A DNA stretch of 37,109 bases from Methanomassiliicoccaceae archaeon UBA328 (GCA_002506905.1 DAYM01000011.1:1-37109), one strand, 5' to 3'. Positions 16,608-25,227 are shown, numbered from the stretch's first letter. The notes: generated by a model from the letters alone, not told the origin. Made by a program: numbers and translations.

Positions 16608-16961
16608 ATGAACGGCATCAGCCCTCAGTTACAGAACCAGATCACCCAGTACCAGCAGACCCAGCAGCAGCTTCAGGCCGTATCGACCCAGAAAGTCCAG
16701 ATGGAGGCTCAGAAAAGGGAAATGACGAAGACATCCGAGGAACTTGCCAAAAGCACCGGAGACGTCTACAAGAACGTCGGTTCCCTCCTCATCAAGGTCG
16801 ACGACAAAGAAGCTCTCAAAGCCGAGATCGATGACTCCATCGAAACGATGGAGATCAGGATCAAAGGATTGGAAAAGCAGGAGAAGAGCCTTCGCGAGAA
16901 GTACGACTCACTGCAGAATACGATCAACCAGGCCATGGGACAATCATCGGCACCTCAGTGA
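16608..16961 (+). CDS. pfdB: Prefoldin beta subunit
   Basis: This 117-residue protein is the beta subunit of prefoldin, the jellyfish-shaped chaperone that hands unfolded proteins to the thermosome. Two long Gln/Lys-rich coiled coils flank a short hairpin region (TGDVYKNVGSLLIKVDDKEAL), the family's layout and length. It is the last gene of the superoperon, starting 4 nt after pcc1, and a hairpin follows. Confidence 0.94.
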   Translation: MNGISPQLQNQITQYQQTQQQLQAVSTQKVQMEAQKREMTKTSEELAKSTGDVYKNVGSLLIKVDDKEALKAEIDDSIETMEIRIKGLEKQEKSLREKYDSLQNTINQAMGQSSAPQ

Positions 16962-16972
16962 TTATCACTTTA

Positions 16973-16987
16973 CGGGGATCCTCCCCG
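16973..16987 (+). terminator. Hairpin after pfdB
   Basis: The stem CGGGGA/TCCCCG with loop TCC lies 12 nt after the prefoldin stop codon and is followed by GAACAAAACCCCTTTT. It probably ends the psmA-pfdB transcript. An AT-rich promoter stretch (AATAATTATTATAATAG, about 17012-17030) for the ABC operon comes next. Confidence 0.55.
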
Positions 16988-17062
16988 GAACAAAACCCCT
17001 TTTCAATTCTACAATAATTATTATAATAGCTAACGGAATGGCCGAACATCTAAGGGATGAAT

Positions 17063-17785
17063 ATGGCCAAGGCATTAACGGTAACAGACGTCCACAAGGT
17101 CTACGGCGACAGAGAGGCTGTCAAAGGCATAAGCTTCGATGTCGAAGAGGGAGAGATCTTCGGATTGATCGGCCCCAACGGAGCCGGCAAGACCACCACG
17201 CTTCGTATGATCTGCACATTGCTCCAGATAACTTCCGGAACGATCAATGTGTGCGGGTATGACGTAAAGGAACAAGCAGATGATGTCAGAAAGATCATCA
17301 GTTACCTTCCGGAAGACGCAGGTGCATACAAGGACCTTACCGGCCGTTCATATCTCAAATTCATGGCAGAGTTCTTTGCCGATGGCGAGAAGAAGGATGC
17401 CATGGTCAAGAGAGGCATAGAGATAGCCAATCTGGGCGACAGGATCGATTCCGAGGTCGATACCTACAGCAAGGGAATGATGCGCAGACTGCTTATCGCA
17501 AGGGCCATCATGCCGTCCCCCAAATTCGCGGTCATGGACGAGGTCACATCCGGACTCGATGTTCTCAATGCCTACGAGATCAGAGAGATCATCAGGAACA
17601 TCGCCAAGAACGGGGTCACCGTTCTGATATCATCCCATAACATGTTCGAGGTGGAGATCCTCTGCCACCGCATCGCAATGATCAACGAAGGAAAGATAGT
17701 CCTTTCCGGAACCCCTCAGGAACTCAAGGAGAAGTACAACGCATCCAACCTTGAGGAGGTCTTCGTCAAGGCGGTGACCCAATGA
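17063..17785 (+). CDS. ABC transporter ATP-binding protein
   Basis: This 240-residue ATPase energises an ABC-2 type exporter. Walker A is GLIGPNGAGKTTTLRM (about 40-50). The signature YSKGMMRRLLIARAI replaces the classical LSGGQ but keeps the ring of small and basic residues seen in NatA-like ATPases. Walker B is KFAVMDEVTSGLD, and the switch His is in LISSHNM. AAGGG at 17052-17056 is correctly spaced for the ATG at 17063; the ATG at 17057 is too close. The next gene, its permease, overlaps by 4 nt. The substrate cannot be told; related systems export Na+, drugs or peptides. Confidence 0.93.
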   Translation: MAKALTVTDVHKVYGDREAVKGISFDVEEGEIFGLIGPNGAGKTTTLRMICTLLQITSGTINVCGYDVKEQADDVRKIISYLPEDAGAYKDLTGRSYLKFMAEFFADGEKKDAMVKRGIEIANLGDRIDSEVDTYSKGMMRRLLIARAIMPSPKFAVMDEVTSGLDVLNAYEIREIIRNIAKNGVTVLISSHNMFEVEILCHRIAMINEGKIVLSGTPQELKEKYNASNLEEVFVKAVTQ

Positions 17786-19134
17786 GCCATCTGATGAACA
17801 TCACGAAAAAGGAACTCAAAGAGATCCTGACCCCGGGTGCGGTCATGTCCATAGTGGTCGTCATGCTCATGATGTGCTGCATCGGAGTGCTCATCAACGG
17901 CGAGATCAGCGATGCCTCCAAACTTTCGTCGATCGGTATAGTGAACGGCGACGAAGAAGGAGAATACAGCGACCTTGCCATCGAATACATCAAAGAGGTC
18001 TACATCAACAACGGGGTCGACGGGGCCGATATCGACAAATATGTTGTCATACTCGATGCCGAATACGGCGATAATAACGCCATTATAGCTGAAGTACAGG
18101 AAAAAGGCCTGAGCTCGGCCATAGCCTTCGATCCGGACTTTTCCGAAGATATAACCGCCGGAATAGCCGGAACGATCGAAAAATACTACGTCTACAACAA
18201 CGGCGGCATATTCTCAACAACTACGTCCGCGGTAAATGAGGTCCTGATCGGATACGTCAACACATACTTCTCGAATCTGCTTATCGAGGCCAACGTCGAC
18301 AACCCGGACTACTCTTCGGAATTCCTTCTGAACCCGATCGACCAGAGTGTGGACCTTACCGACATCAACGGCACTGTGTACGAAGGCATCACACCTTACC
18401 AGATCTCCACGACCCTGATGGGACAGACGATGATGATCCCGCTGATCATCATGATCATCATAATCATGATCGGAAGCATTGTCATATCCTCGATGGGCAA
18501 CGAAAAGGAGAACAAGACCCTTGAAACACTTCTGACACTGCCTATCAAGAGAACGACGATCGTGGCAGGAAAACTACTGGCATCTGCACTTGTAGGCCTG
18601 ATCTACGGATTGGCGTATATGGTCGGCATGATGTTCTACATGGGCAGCATCACATCCGGCATCAGCGGGGTCAACCTCGCAGACTACGGATTGGCACTCG
18701 ACATCACCGACTGGGTCATGCTGGGGATAATGGTATTCTTATCCATCATGGCCGCACTCGGCATGTGCATGATCCTCGGTGCATTCGTCAAGAATTACAA
18801 AGCGGCGCAGACCATGACCATGCCTATCAGCGTCCTCGCCATGATCCCGATGTTCGTCATCATGTTCGTCGGATGGGGAAAGCTTCCGATCATCGGACAG
18901 ATCATCCTGTTCATCATCCCGTTCACGCATCCCATGATGGCCATGAACAACCTGATGTTCGGAGACATAACACTTGTCCTCGGGGGTATCGCATACCTGA
19001 TCATATTCTCGCTTGCCATGATAGCCGTCACGGTCAAGATCTACAATTCGGACATCCTGCTGACCGGCCTTGCCCAGACCAAAACGGTAAGGACGTTCAA
19101 GAAGATCTTCGGAGGGAAGAAACATGCTGAGTGA
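17782..19134 (+). CDS. ABC-2 type transporter permease
   Basis: This 450-residue membrane protein has one N-terminal helix (about 17-37, AVMSIVVVMLMMCCIGVLI), a large outside domain (about 38-215), and five or six helices in the C-terminal half (MMIPLIIMIIIIMIGSIVI, LLASALVGLIYGLAYMVGMM, VMLGIMVFLSIMAALGMCMI, MPISVLAMIPMFVIMFV, IILFIIPFTHPMM and GGIAYLIIFSLAMIAV). ENKTLETLLTLPIKR is the characteristic ABC-2 motif between helices. This NatB/YhaP-like layout fits an exporter. It overlaps the ATPase gene by 4 nt and the DHH gene by 11 nt, so all three are probably one operon. Confidence 0.92.
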   Translation: MSHLMNITKKELKEILTPGAVMSIVVVMLMMCCIGVLINGEISDASKLSSIGIVNGDEEGEYSDLAIEYIKEVYINNGVDGADIDKYVVILDAEYGDNNAIIAEVQEKGLSSAIAFDPDFSEDITAGIAGTIEKYYVYNNGGIFSTTTSAVNEVLIGYVNTYFSNLLIEANVDNPDYSSEFLLNPIDQSVDLTDINGTVYEGITPYQISTTLMGQTMMIPLIIMIIIIMIGSIVISSMGNEKENKTLETLLTLPIKRTTIVAGKLLASALVGLIYGLAYMVGMMFYMGSITSGISGVNLADYGLALDITDWVMLGIMVFLSIMAALGMCMILGAFVKNYKAAQTMTMPISVLAMIPMFVIMFVGWGKLPIIGQIILFIIPFTHPMMAMNNLMFGDITLVLGGIAYLIIFSLAMIAVTVKIYNSDILLTGLAQTKTVRTFKKIFGGKKHAE

Positions 19135-20104
19135 GATCTCAAAGGCCATTTCCGGCAGGAACAAGGTCATACTCGTCCACGGCAACGCAGACATGGATGC
19201 GATTGGATCCGCATACGCAGTATCCAAATGCTTCCCGCCTGCAGACATCTATGCGCCCGGAGGAATGGACCGTGTATCCAGGATGGTCACCGAGAAACTG
19301 AACATCCCCGTACTCGATACCTGCGACCTTTCGGATTACGAACTCGTCGTTGTGGTCGATACATCTTCCCCTGAGCAGTTCAAACCCGGATCCGCGGAGA
19401 TACCGCCGAACAGCGTCATCATAGACCACCACATGCCTACCGGCAAGTGGAACGGCATGCAGTACTTCTGCGACAGCAGCAGGGTGTCCTGCTGCGAGAT
19501 CATCAAGGACCTCATCGACAATGAGAATACCGAGATGCCGAGAGATGTCGCTCTGGCACTTCTCGGCGGAATGCTTACGGACAGCGGACATTTCCAGTTC
19601 GCCAACCCTGCCCTGCTGCGTGAATTCGCAGATATCCTCGAGAAAAAAGGAATAGACATGGATGAGGCAATGGACCTCACCCGTGCACCGATGAACATGT
19701 CGGAAAGGATCGCCGTCATCAAGACCGCGGGACGCAGCAAGTTCGACCGTGTGAGCGATATGATCGTTGCCACATCTACCGGCAGCAGCTTCGAATCCTC
19801 CGCATGCAGAGGCCTTCTGTCCGCAGGCGCGGATGTTGCGTTCGTATGCTCCCAGAGGGGCGATGAATTCCGTCTGAGCGCGAGAGCCACGCAGGAAATG
19901 GTACGCAGGGGGATCAGCCTCGGTTCCATACTCGGAGACCTCAGCGCAGAAACAGATACCGACGGCGGAGGACACAGCGGCGCGGCAGGTCTCTCCGGTA
20001 TCGGGGATGCGGACGCCATCCTTCACATGTGCATGATGAAGACGATGGACGCATTCAGAAAGATAAAGGCCGACATGTCACAGGACGATGCCGGCCAAGA
20101 ATGA
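19124..20104 (+). CDS. DHH/DHHA1-family phosphoesterase (NrnA-like)
   Basis: This 326-residue protein has the DHH-family metal site: HGNADMDAIGSA (about 20-30), VVVVDTSSPEQF, IIDHHMPTG and GGMLTDSGHFQF. The C-terminal DHHA1 domain has GGGHSGAAG. Such proteins degrade short oligonucleotides (nanoRNA), pAp or cyclic dinucleotide products; which applies here is unknown. The start codon lies inside the end of the permease gene, preceded by GGAGGGA, so expression is coupled to the transporter. It converges with tyrS with only 2 nt between stop codons. Confidence 0.92.
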   Translation: MLSEISKAISGRNKVILVHGNADMDAIGSAYAVSKCFPPADIYAPGGMDRVSRMVTEKLNIPVLDTCDLSDYELVVVVDTSSPEQFKPGSAEIPPNSVIIDHHMPTGKWNGMQYFCDSSRVSCCEIIKDLIDNENTEMPRDVALALLGGMLTDSGHFQFANPALLREFADILEKKGIDMDEAMDLTRAPMNMSERIAVIKTAGRSKFDRVSDMIVATSTGSSFESSACRGLLSAGADVAFVCSQRGDEFRLSARATQEMVRRGISLGSILGDLSAETDTDGGGHSGAAGLSGIGDADAILHMCMMKTMDAFRKIKADMSQDDAGQE

Positions 20105-20106
20105 TC

Positions 20107-21183
20107 TTAACGGAGTTTCTGAAGGCCTTCGAAGATCGCCTTCATTGACTCATAGTTCTCAGGGTGTGCTGTGAAGTATTCGTTCACAGGTGCCAGGACC
20201 TTCATGAGGTTCTCGGACACACCGTTCTTGAGATCCAGCGGGAAGAGCTTTCCGGAGTAGTATGCCTCGGAGACCTCTTCGTAACTGTTGAATGAGATAT
20301 TGCCGCCGAATTTCTCGGGACGCGTGATGTCCATCTTTCCCAAGCGGGGGAAGATGATATACTTGCAGAGAAGCAGGACGGGGTTCTCCTCTTCCTTCTC
20401 CTTCTCCGGAGGGCAGTATGCCTTCTTCATCTTCTTTGCGATGGACTCGGCATCATCATGGATCGTGATGTTCGAATTGGGCTTGCTCTTGGACATCTTG
20501 GCAGCGGCAGGGTCCATCCTGTTGCCTCCGTCGAGTCCGGGCAGGAGAGGTGTGTGCAGTGCGATGGGTTTCTTCCATCCGAGTTTGTCTGCTACATCCC
20601 TTGCGAGCATATGAACGCGTCTCTGGTCCATTCCGGCATATGCCAGATCTACTTTGAGCATGAATATGTCCGCAGTCTGCATAAGGGGATAGAGGACCTT
20701 TGAGGAATCTACATCCGCCTCATCTTCGGAACGGCCCATGATCGTCATTGCCCTCTTGACCCTGGCCATGGAGTTTACCTTTCCGATCTTGATGACCGTC
20801 TCCCAATAATCCGCATTGTCGACAAGTTCGCTGGCGTACTTGAATTCGACCTTGTCTCTCGGAACTCCGAGAGCGATAAAGCAGTCCTCCATGTACTTGG
20901 CGCACCGTCTGATCTTATCCAGATCTCCTCCGAGCTTATCGTTGATGTAAGCGTGCCAGTCGGCCCAGAATATGATCACTTTGAATCCTGCATCGCAGAG
21001 ATCCTTGATCTTGGATGTGACCATGGCCCATCCGAGGTGGACAAGTCCCGATGGTTCGAATCCGATATATGCGGTAGGATGCTCATTGATTGCAAAAAGA
21101 GCTCTGAGCTCCTCTTCGTTCACGAGTTCGTCCGCATTCCTGGTCACGAGACCTACTTTTTGATCTATGTCCATGTTGATCAT
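20107..21183 (-). CDS. tyrS: Tyrosyl-tRNA synthetase
   Basis: This roughly 358-residue class I synthetase is of the archaeal/eukaryotic TyrRS type. The HIGH-equivalent is SGLVHLGWAM, ADWHAYIND and the YPLMQTADIFML region shape the active site, and KMSKSKPNSNITIHDD is the KMSKS loop. The compact C-terminus without an S4 domain fits archaeal TyrRS. Several starts are possible. TATA-like TTTTTATAAG at about 21200-21209 on the minus strand points to a leaderless start at the ATG at 21183 (MINMDIDQKV); 21174 is the alternative. Its cognate tRNA-Tyr gene lies at the right end of the window. The archaeal C1-G72 identity pair is visible there. Confidence 0.93.
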   Translation of the reverse strand: MINMDIDQKVGLVTRNADELVNEEELRALFAINEHPTAYIGFEPSGLVHLGWAMVTSKIKDLCDAGFKVIIFWADWHAYINDKLGGDLDKIRRCAKYMEDCFIALGVPRDKVEFKYASELVDNADYWETVIKIGKVNSMARVKRAMTIMGRSEDEADVDSSKVLYPLMQTADIFMLKVDLAYAGMDQRRVHMLARDVADKLGWKKPIALHTPLLPGLDGGNRMDPAAAKMSKSKPNSNITIHDDAESIAKKMKKAYCPPEKEKEEENPVLLLCKYIIFPRLGKMDITRPEKFGGNISFNSYEEVSEAYYSGKLFPLDLKNGVSENLMKVLAPVNEYFTAHPENYESMKAIFEGLQKLR

Positions 21184-21256
21184 ATGGACTATCGTGTTCA
21201 CTTATAAAAATATAAAGACAGAAAAAATGCCCCGAAAAGATCGGAAAACTAAAGGA

Positions 21257-21284
21257 GACAGGCAGTTGCACACCTCTGCCTGTC
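21257..21284. terminator. Hairpin between tyrS and the membrane protein pair
   Basis: The perfect 9-bp inverted repeat GACAGGCAG/CTGCCTGTC with a 10-nt spacer lies just past the stop codon of the minus-strand membrane gene, so it most likely ends that operon before tyrS. The T-run beside it (GTTTTTTG) reads in the plus direction, where no gene precedes it. On the minus strand the following sequence is TCCTTTAGTTTTCC. Confidence 0.55.
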
Positions 21285-21294
21285 GTTTTTTGTT

Positions 21295-21636
21295 TTACTC
21301 TGCAGCTTGCGCGGAACCTGTTCCGGGCTGAACATCGATGAACCTGTTGTAGATCACGACCATCGCTGCCCATACCGCAATGACTGCGATCGCCATTCCG
21401 ACACCGATCGTGCCCATCTCATACAACATCGCTGCCGTGTCTCCCGGATCGCTCATCGCCGTCAGGAATGGGAACCAAGGTACGATCTCACCGTGCCATA
21501 TATGCTCCACCAACAGAGCCAGAACAGAACCCCATATCATGGTGTTGAGCCAGTTGATATGGTACTGCTCCGGGATCTTTTTTCTGAATACTGTCGTTAC
21601 CAATCCGATCGCAGCCGGAACCAAAAAGCATGCCAT
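21295..21636 (-). CDS. Small three-helix membrane protein B
   Basis: This 113-residue protein has three predicted transmembrane helices: about 2-17 (ACFLVPAAIGLVTTVF), about 28-46 (LNTMIWGSVLALLVEHIW) and about 75-97 (MGTIGVGMAIAVIAVWAAMV). A WG-x5-LVEH motif in helix 2, followed by WHGEIVPWFPF, is striking. No signal peptide, Cys or cofactor motif is seen. The ATG directly follows the stop of the upstream membrane gene (TGAATG), preceded by GGAAGG, so the two are translated together. The partner has a similar WG-x5-(I/L)-(D/E)-H pattern in its second helix, which hints at distant paralogy. I do not recognise the family. Confidence 0.85.
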   Translation of the reverse strand: MACFLVPAAIGLVTTVFRKKIPEQYHINWLNTMIWGSVLALLVEHIWHGEIVPWFPFLTAMSDPGDTAAMLYEMGTIGVGMAIAVIAVWAAMVVIYNRFIDVQPGTGSAQAAE

Positions 21637-21954
21637 TCATACACCTTCCGCAATTTTTTCTACTTCTTTCATATCCGAAATGTGTTTTTCTCTAAGTTTT
21701 ACAACTGCCACATATACTTCCCAGACCATGAAGATCGGAACGATCATGCAGAAGCTCAATACGAGCGCTTCTGCACTGATCTCCGGATATTCTCCTCCGC
21801 CTTCCATGAAGAATGCAAGAGTATGGTCTATGAAGATACAGACAGTCAATCCCCAAAATGCCAGCGCCAGTGTGCCGATCTTATATTTGTCACAGTAGAA
21901 CAGATACACTGCCGTCACAATCAGGGCCGTCATTGCTGAAATCAATAGCCACAT
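21637..21954 (-). CDS. Small three-helix membrane protein A
   Basis: This 105-residue protein has three predicted transmembrane helices: about 3-21 (LISAMTALIVTAVYLFYC), about 28-50 (IGTLALAFWGLTVCIFIDH) and about 62-84 (ALVLSFCMIVPIFMVWEVYV), then a charged C-terminus (KLREKHISDMKEVEKIAEG). The second helix ends in FIDHTLAFFMEGGGE. GGAGGGAG lies 6 nt before the ATG at 21954, which decides the start; a TTG five codons upstream is part of that site. The promoter region upstream is very AT-rich. It is the first gene of a two-gene operon with membrane protein B. The family is not recognised. A two-subunit membrane complex is likely. Confidence 0.85.
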   Translation of the reverse strand: MWLLISAMTALIVTAVYLFYCDKYKIGTLALAFWGLTVCIFIDHTLAFFMEGGGEYPEISAEALVLSFCMIVPIFMVWEVYVAVVKLREKHISDMKEVEKIAEGV

Positions 21955-21961
21955 TTGTTCT

Positions 21962-22080
21962 CCCTCCAATATAATATTACTAATATAATATTACGTAACA
22001 CTAATTATACTTCAATTATAAATTATTATGTATATTTTAACGAAAAATATGATAGATAACCGAATAATCAGTCTAATTGT
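21962..22080. promoter_or_regulatory. AT-rich divergent promoter with tandem 13-bp repeat
   Basis: The gap between membrane protein A (minus) and the TctA-like gene (plus) is strongly AT-rich. AATATAATATTAC occurs twice with a 14-bp period (21968-21980 and 21982-21994), each copy nearly palindromic. Further TATA-like runs (ATTATAAATTATTATGTATATTTTAAC, in pieces, about 22014-22041) lie toward the plus-strand gene. The repeats overlap where the minus-strand promoter or leader should be, so they may be an operator or simply TATA elements. Confidence 0.45.
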
Positions 22081-22121
22081 AGCTGTTTCATTAAAAGAAG
22101 GCCTCAAAAGATAAGGAACAC

Positions 22122-23420
22122 GTGGAACCGCTCCTGATAGTCCTGATAATCCTTTTAAGCGCAGTAGGAGCGGCAGCTGGAACATTTACGGGACTGGTTC
22201 CCGGGATCCATGTCAACACCCTTGCATCCATCATGCTGATCGCATATCCTGCGATCGCTTCAGCGATCTCCGGATTCGCAGACCCTGCCTGGGTTCCCGT
22301 TCTGGTATCCGCCTGCATAATGTCGGCTTCGGTGGTCCACTCGTTCGTTGATTTCGTTCCCTCCGTATTCACCGGTGCTCCGGATCCGGACGAGGTCCTG
22401 AGCATGCTGCCGGGACACAGACTTCTGATGGTCGGTCACGGAATGGCCGCGGTAAGGGCGGCGGCCATCGGAAGCGCCATCGGCGCCGGCTGCGCTTTGC
22501 TGCTTGCCATACCGGTACAATTCATCATGATCGACGGTCTGGCCGATAAACTGGACCTGCTCACACTGTCGGTGATCCTGTTCGTTCTGTCCGTAATGAT
22601 AATCAACGAACAGAAACACAGGATCTGGGCGGTATCGCTGATACTCGTATCGGGCGCCATAGGATACATCTGCATGCACGGCGGACTCCCGTGTTCGGGG
22701 ATCTTGGGAGAAGGAACGCTTCTGTTCCCGCTGCTGTCGGGACTTTTCGGAATGCCGGCAATGATCATGTCGACCAGAAATGCCAGGATCCCTCCTCAGA
22801 AAGATACGGTCAAGGACCCTGTGGGCCCGGCTCCCGGGATCAAAGGCGTTCTGATGGGGTGCGTCGCAGGATGGTATCCGGGTATCACGGCCACGGCCGG
22901 AGCGTCCCTGGCCGCTGCGATAACACCTGAGAACGAACCTGCCAGATTCATTTCGATGACGGCCTCCATAGGTACTGTGACAACGGTGTTCTCTCTGATC
23001 ACGCTGTCGATATCGGGAAGCGGAAGGTCCGGGACCGTTCTGGTGATCAGGGATATCGTCGGGGACAGCGTATCCGGATTCTGCTCGGAGACGTTCATGC
23101 TCCTCCTGGTGAGCGTTGCCGTCGCCATAGTGTTGGGATACTGGATCACCATAGGTGCGGGAAAGGTCATGTCCAGGGTCGCGAACAGTTTCGACATGAA
23201 CAATCTTAACAAATTCATCATCGTGTTCGTGGCCGCACTCGTGCTGCTTCTCACCGGACCGTGCGGACTCCTTATCCTGTTCGTATCCACACTGATAGGG
23301 TTCATCCCCGTCATGACAGACATGAGCAGGATACCTCTGACAGGATGTCTTATGGTGCCTGTGGTCCTCAACGAGCTGGGTCTGAATGACGCTCTGATGG
23401 GGATCCTGACCTCAATCTAA
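22122..23420 (+). CDS. TctA-like integral membrane permease
   Basis: This 432-residue protein has about ten predicted transmembrane helices. The N-terminal GTFTGLVPGIHVNTLASIML and the mid-protein GVLMGCVAGWYPGITATAGASLAAAI are an internal repeat of the G-x-(L/W)-x-PGI(H/T) motif. This two-fold PG-motif pattern resembles the TctA family of tripartite tricarboxylate carriers and its archaeal single-gene relatives (DUF112-like). No TctB or TctC partner is next to it, so it may work alone; the substrate is unknown. The start is GTG at 22122, with AAGGA six bases upstream. The MFS gene follows after 27 nt. Confidence 0.8.
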   Translation: MEPLLIVLIILLSAVGAAAGTFTGLVPGIHVNTLASIMLIAYPAIASAISGFADPAWVPVLVSACIMSASVVHSFVDFVPSVFTGAPDPDEVLSMLPGHRLLMVGHGMAAVRAAAIGSAIGAGCALLLAIPVQFIMIDGLADKLDLLTLSVILFVLSVMIINEQKHRIWAVSLILVSGAIGYICMHGGLPCSGILGEGTLLFPLLSGLFGMPAMIMSTRNARIPPQKDTVKDPVGPAPGIKGVLMGCVAGWYPGITATAGASLAAAITPENEPARFISMTASIGTVTTVFSLITLSISGSGRSGTVLVIRDIVGDSVSGFCSETFMLLLVSVAVAIVLGYWITIGAGKVMSRVANSFDMNNLNKFIIVFVAALVLLLTGPCGLLILFVSTLIGFIPVMTDMSRIPLTGCLMVPVVLNELGLNDALMGILTSI

Positions 23421-23447
23421 ATATGCACAATACTGCCTTTCTCATTC

Positions 23448-24839
23448 ATGAGATACGAGAACGGGAGCATTTCACTTCTGCCGCTTTTCTTCATCATTGC
23501 CTTTGTGGCATTGATAGACGGGATGGATGGCAGCATAGTCAATATCGCCCTGCCCGTTCTGGCCGAAAGCCTCGGTACCGATACTGGCACCATAGCATGG
23601 GTCACGGTCACGTATTTCATGATGATCGCCGGCACCGTACTGCTGTTCGCGAAGATAGCCAGCAACGGTTCTGTGAAGAAGGTCCTCATCGGCGGAATGT
23701 TACTTTTCACAATAAGCTCGGTACTCTGCGCATTGTCGAACAGCCTTGCCCTTCTGGCCATCGCCAGGATCGTTCAGGGTACGGGAGCGGCCATGATGGG
23801 AGCCTCCACTCCGATCATCTGCGTAAGATACCTGCCTCCGAACAGACTCGCGACGGGTCTCGGGATCATCACTCTCGGAAGCGCTTTGGGTTATTCTGTC
23901 GGTCCGGCACTCGGAGGATTCATACTGAGCGCGCTGTCATGGCATTGGGTGTTCCTGATCAATATCCCCATTGCCGCGGTCATCCTGCCGATAATGTTCA
24001 GATATGTTCCGAAGGACACCGAACAGACAAAGGAACCCGTCGACCTTGCCGGCGCATTGACGTTCTTGGCCGCGATAGTCCTCGGACTGTATGCACTGGA
24101 GAGTTACGGACGTCCCGGGACCACGACCGGCGCACTCGTCTCCGCAGCTCTGTGCCTGATAACGCTGGCACTGTTCTCTGTCATAGAACTGAGAAAGAAG
24201 AGACCTCTGCTAAATGTCCGTGCCTTCAAACATTGGGAATTCGTCTTCGTCTTCATTTCGTTCATGATGATCAACCTGACATACATGGGAGTGCTCTATC
24301 TGTTCCCGTTCTATTTCGACATAAACGTGGGCTTCGATTCTCTGACCACCGGACTCTATCTGCTGATACCTTCCGTCGTCACCCTGATAATAGTCATCCC
24401 CATGTCCAGCATGTCGGATAAGAGGGGCAAGAGGCCGTTCAGCATCGCATCGTGTCTTTGCATTACCGCATCCGCGGCAATATGCTATTATGCAGTACCG
24501 GACAACAACATCCCTCTGATCGTGATAGCGCTGATACTTCTGGGAATAACCTGGTCGCTCTGCGGAGGCGCGATGGCCAGCCGCATCATCGATAAGATCT
24601 CCGAGGAGACCCGCGAGATGGGTTCGTCCCTGATGACCATAGCGATCTACGTCGGATGCGCTGTCGGAACAGCACTCTACGCGATGATGTTCATCCTTTA
24701 CACCAAGAGCGGCGACATCAACTTCTCAGACCTTCCGCCGGAAACGTTCCTGAGCGGATTCCTGTTCACGCTGGCAGTCACTGTAGTACTGTGTGCGATG
24801 ACCGTCATCATGTCGGCCGCAGTCAGAGATAAGGATTGA
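23448..24839 (+). CDS. MFS drug-efflux transporter (DHA2/EmrB-like)
   Basis: This 463-residue major facilitator has about 14 hydrophobic helices. LIDGMDGSIVNIALPVLAES corresponds to the helix 1 motif of 14-helix drug:H+ antiporters. The helix 4 region ARIVQGTGAAMMGAST and the helix 5 antiporter motif GSALGYSVGPALGGFIL are visible, and SDKRGKRPF is the loop 8-9 repeat of motif A. A role in exporting drugs, bile salts or other toxic compounds is usual for the family. It lies 27 nt after the TctA-like gene, possibly one operon, and converges with the thioesterase gene with 1 nt between stops. Confidence 0.9.
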   Translation: MRYENGSISLLPLFFIIAFVALIDGMDGSIVNIALPVLAESLGTDTGTIAWVTVTYFMMIAGTVLLFAKIASNGSVKKVLIGGMLLFTISSVLCALSNSLALLAIARIVQGTGAAMMGASTPIICVRYLPPNRLATGLGIITLGSALGYSVGPALGGFILSALSWHWVFLINIPIAAVILPIMFRYVPKDTEQTKEPVDLAGALTFLAAIVLGLYALESYGRPGTTTGALVSAALCLITLALFSVIELRKKRPLLNVRAFKHWEFVFVFISFMMINLTYMGVLYLFPFYFDINVGFDSLTTGLYLLIPSVVTLIIVIPMSSMSDKRGKRPFSIASCLCITASAAICYYAVPDNNIPLIVIALILLGITWSLCGGAMASRIIDKISEETREMGSSLMTIAIYVGCAVGTALYAMMFILYTKSGDINFSDLPPETFLSGFLFTLAVTVVLCAMTVIMSAAVRDKD

Positions 24840-24840
24840 A

Positions 24841-25227
24841 TCATTCCAGCTTGGACTGCGCCCTTGCCATGAACTTCTCGGACCTTACGACGAACCTCTC
24901 GTGGAACCCTGTGCCGATCTCGCCCTTCGAATCGAAGACCTCGACCTTGAATCTCATCCTGGCCCTGTCCACTTCGACAAGTTCCGTCCTGCATCTGACA
25001 CCCATTCCCACGGGGGATGCGGATGTGTGCTTTATATCCAAAAGTGTCCCGACGGTGGTCTCCCCTTCCTGAAGCCCTGCCTCCGCACTTTCCGCGGCCG
25101 TCTCCTCGATGAGAAGGACCATGGCAGGTGTGGCATATACCGGAAGCGTGCCGCTTCCCCATGTCTTCGCAGTGTTCTCTTCAGTGACCTCAGAGGTCTT
25201 TTCGTTGACCGTTCCTAACGGGATCAT
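24841..25227 (-). CDS. Hotdog-fold thioesterase, FlK-like
   Basis: This 128-residue single hotdog domain has the layout of fluoroacetyl-CoA thioesterase FlK relatives: YATPAMVLLIEETA (Thr33, Glu41/42), TTVGTLLDIKHTSASPVG (His67) and a C-terminal GEIGTGFHERFVV. The Thr, Glu and His at these places match the FlK catalytic set. It should hydrolyse a small acyl-CoA; the natural substrate in methanogens is unknown. On the minus strand ATTATACG lies about 25-30 nt upstream of the ATG, suggesting a leaderless transcript. It is divergent from the helicase-nuclease gene. Confidence 0.87.
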   Translation of the reverse strand: MIPLGTVNEKTSEVTEENTAKTWGSGTLPVYATPAMVLLIEETAAESAEAGLQEGETTVGTLLDIKHTSASPVGMGVRCRTELVEVDRARMRFKVEVFDSKGEIGTGFHERFVVRSEKFMARAQSKLE

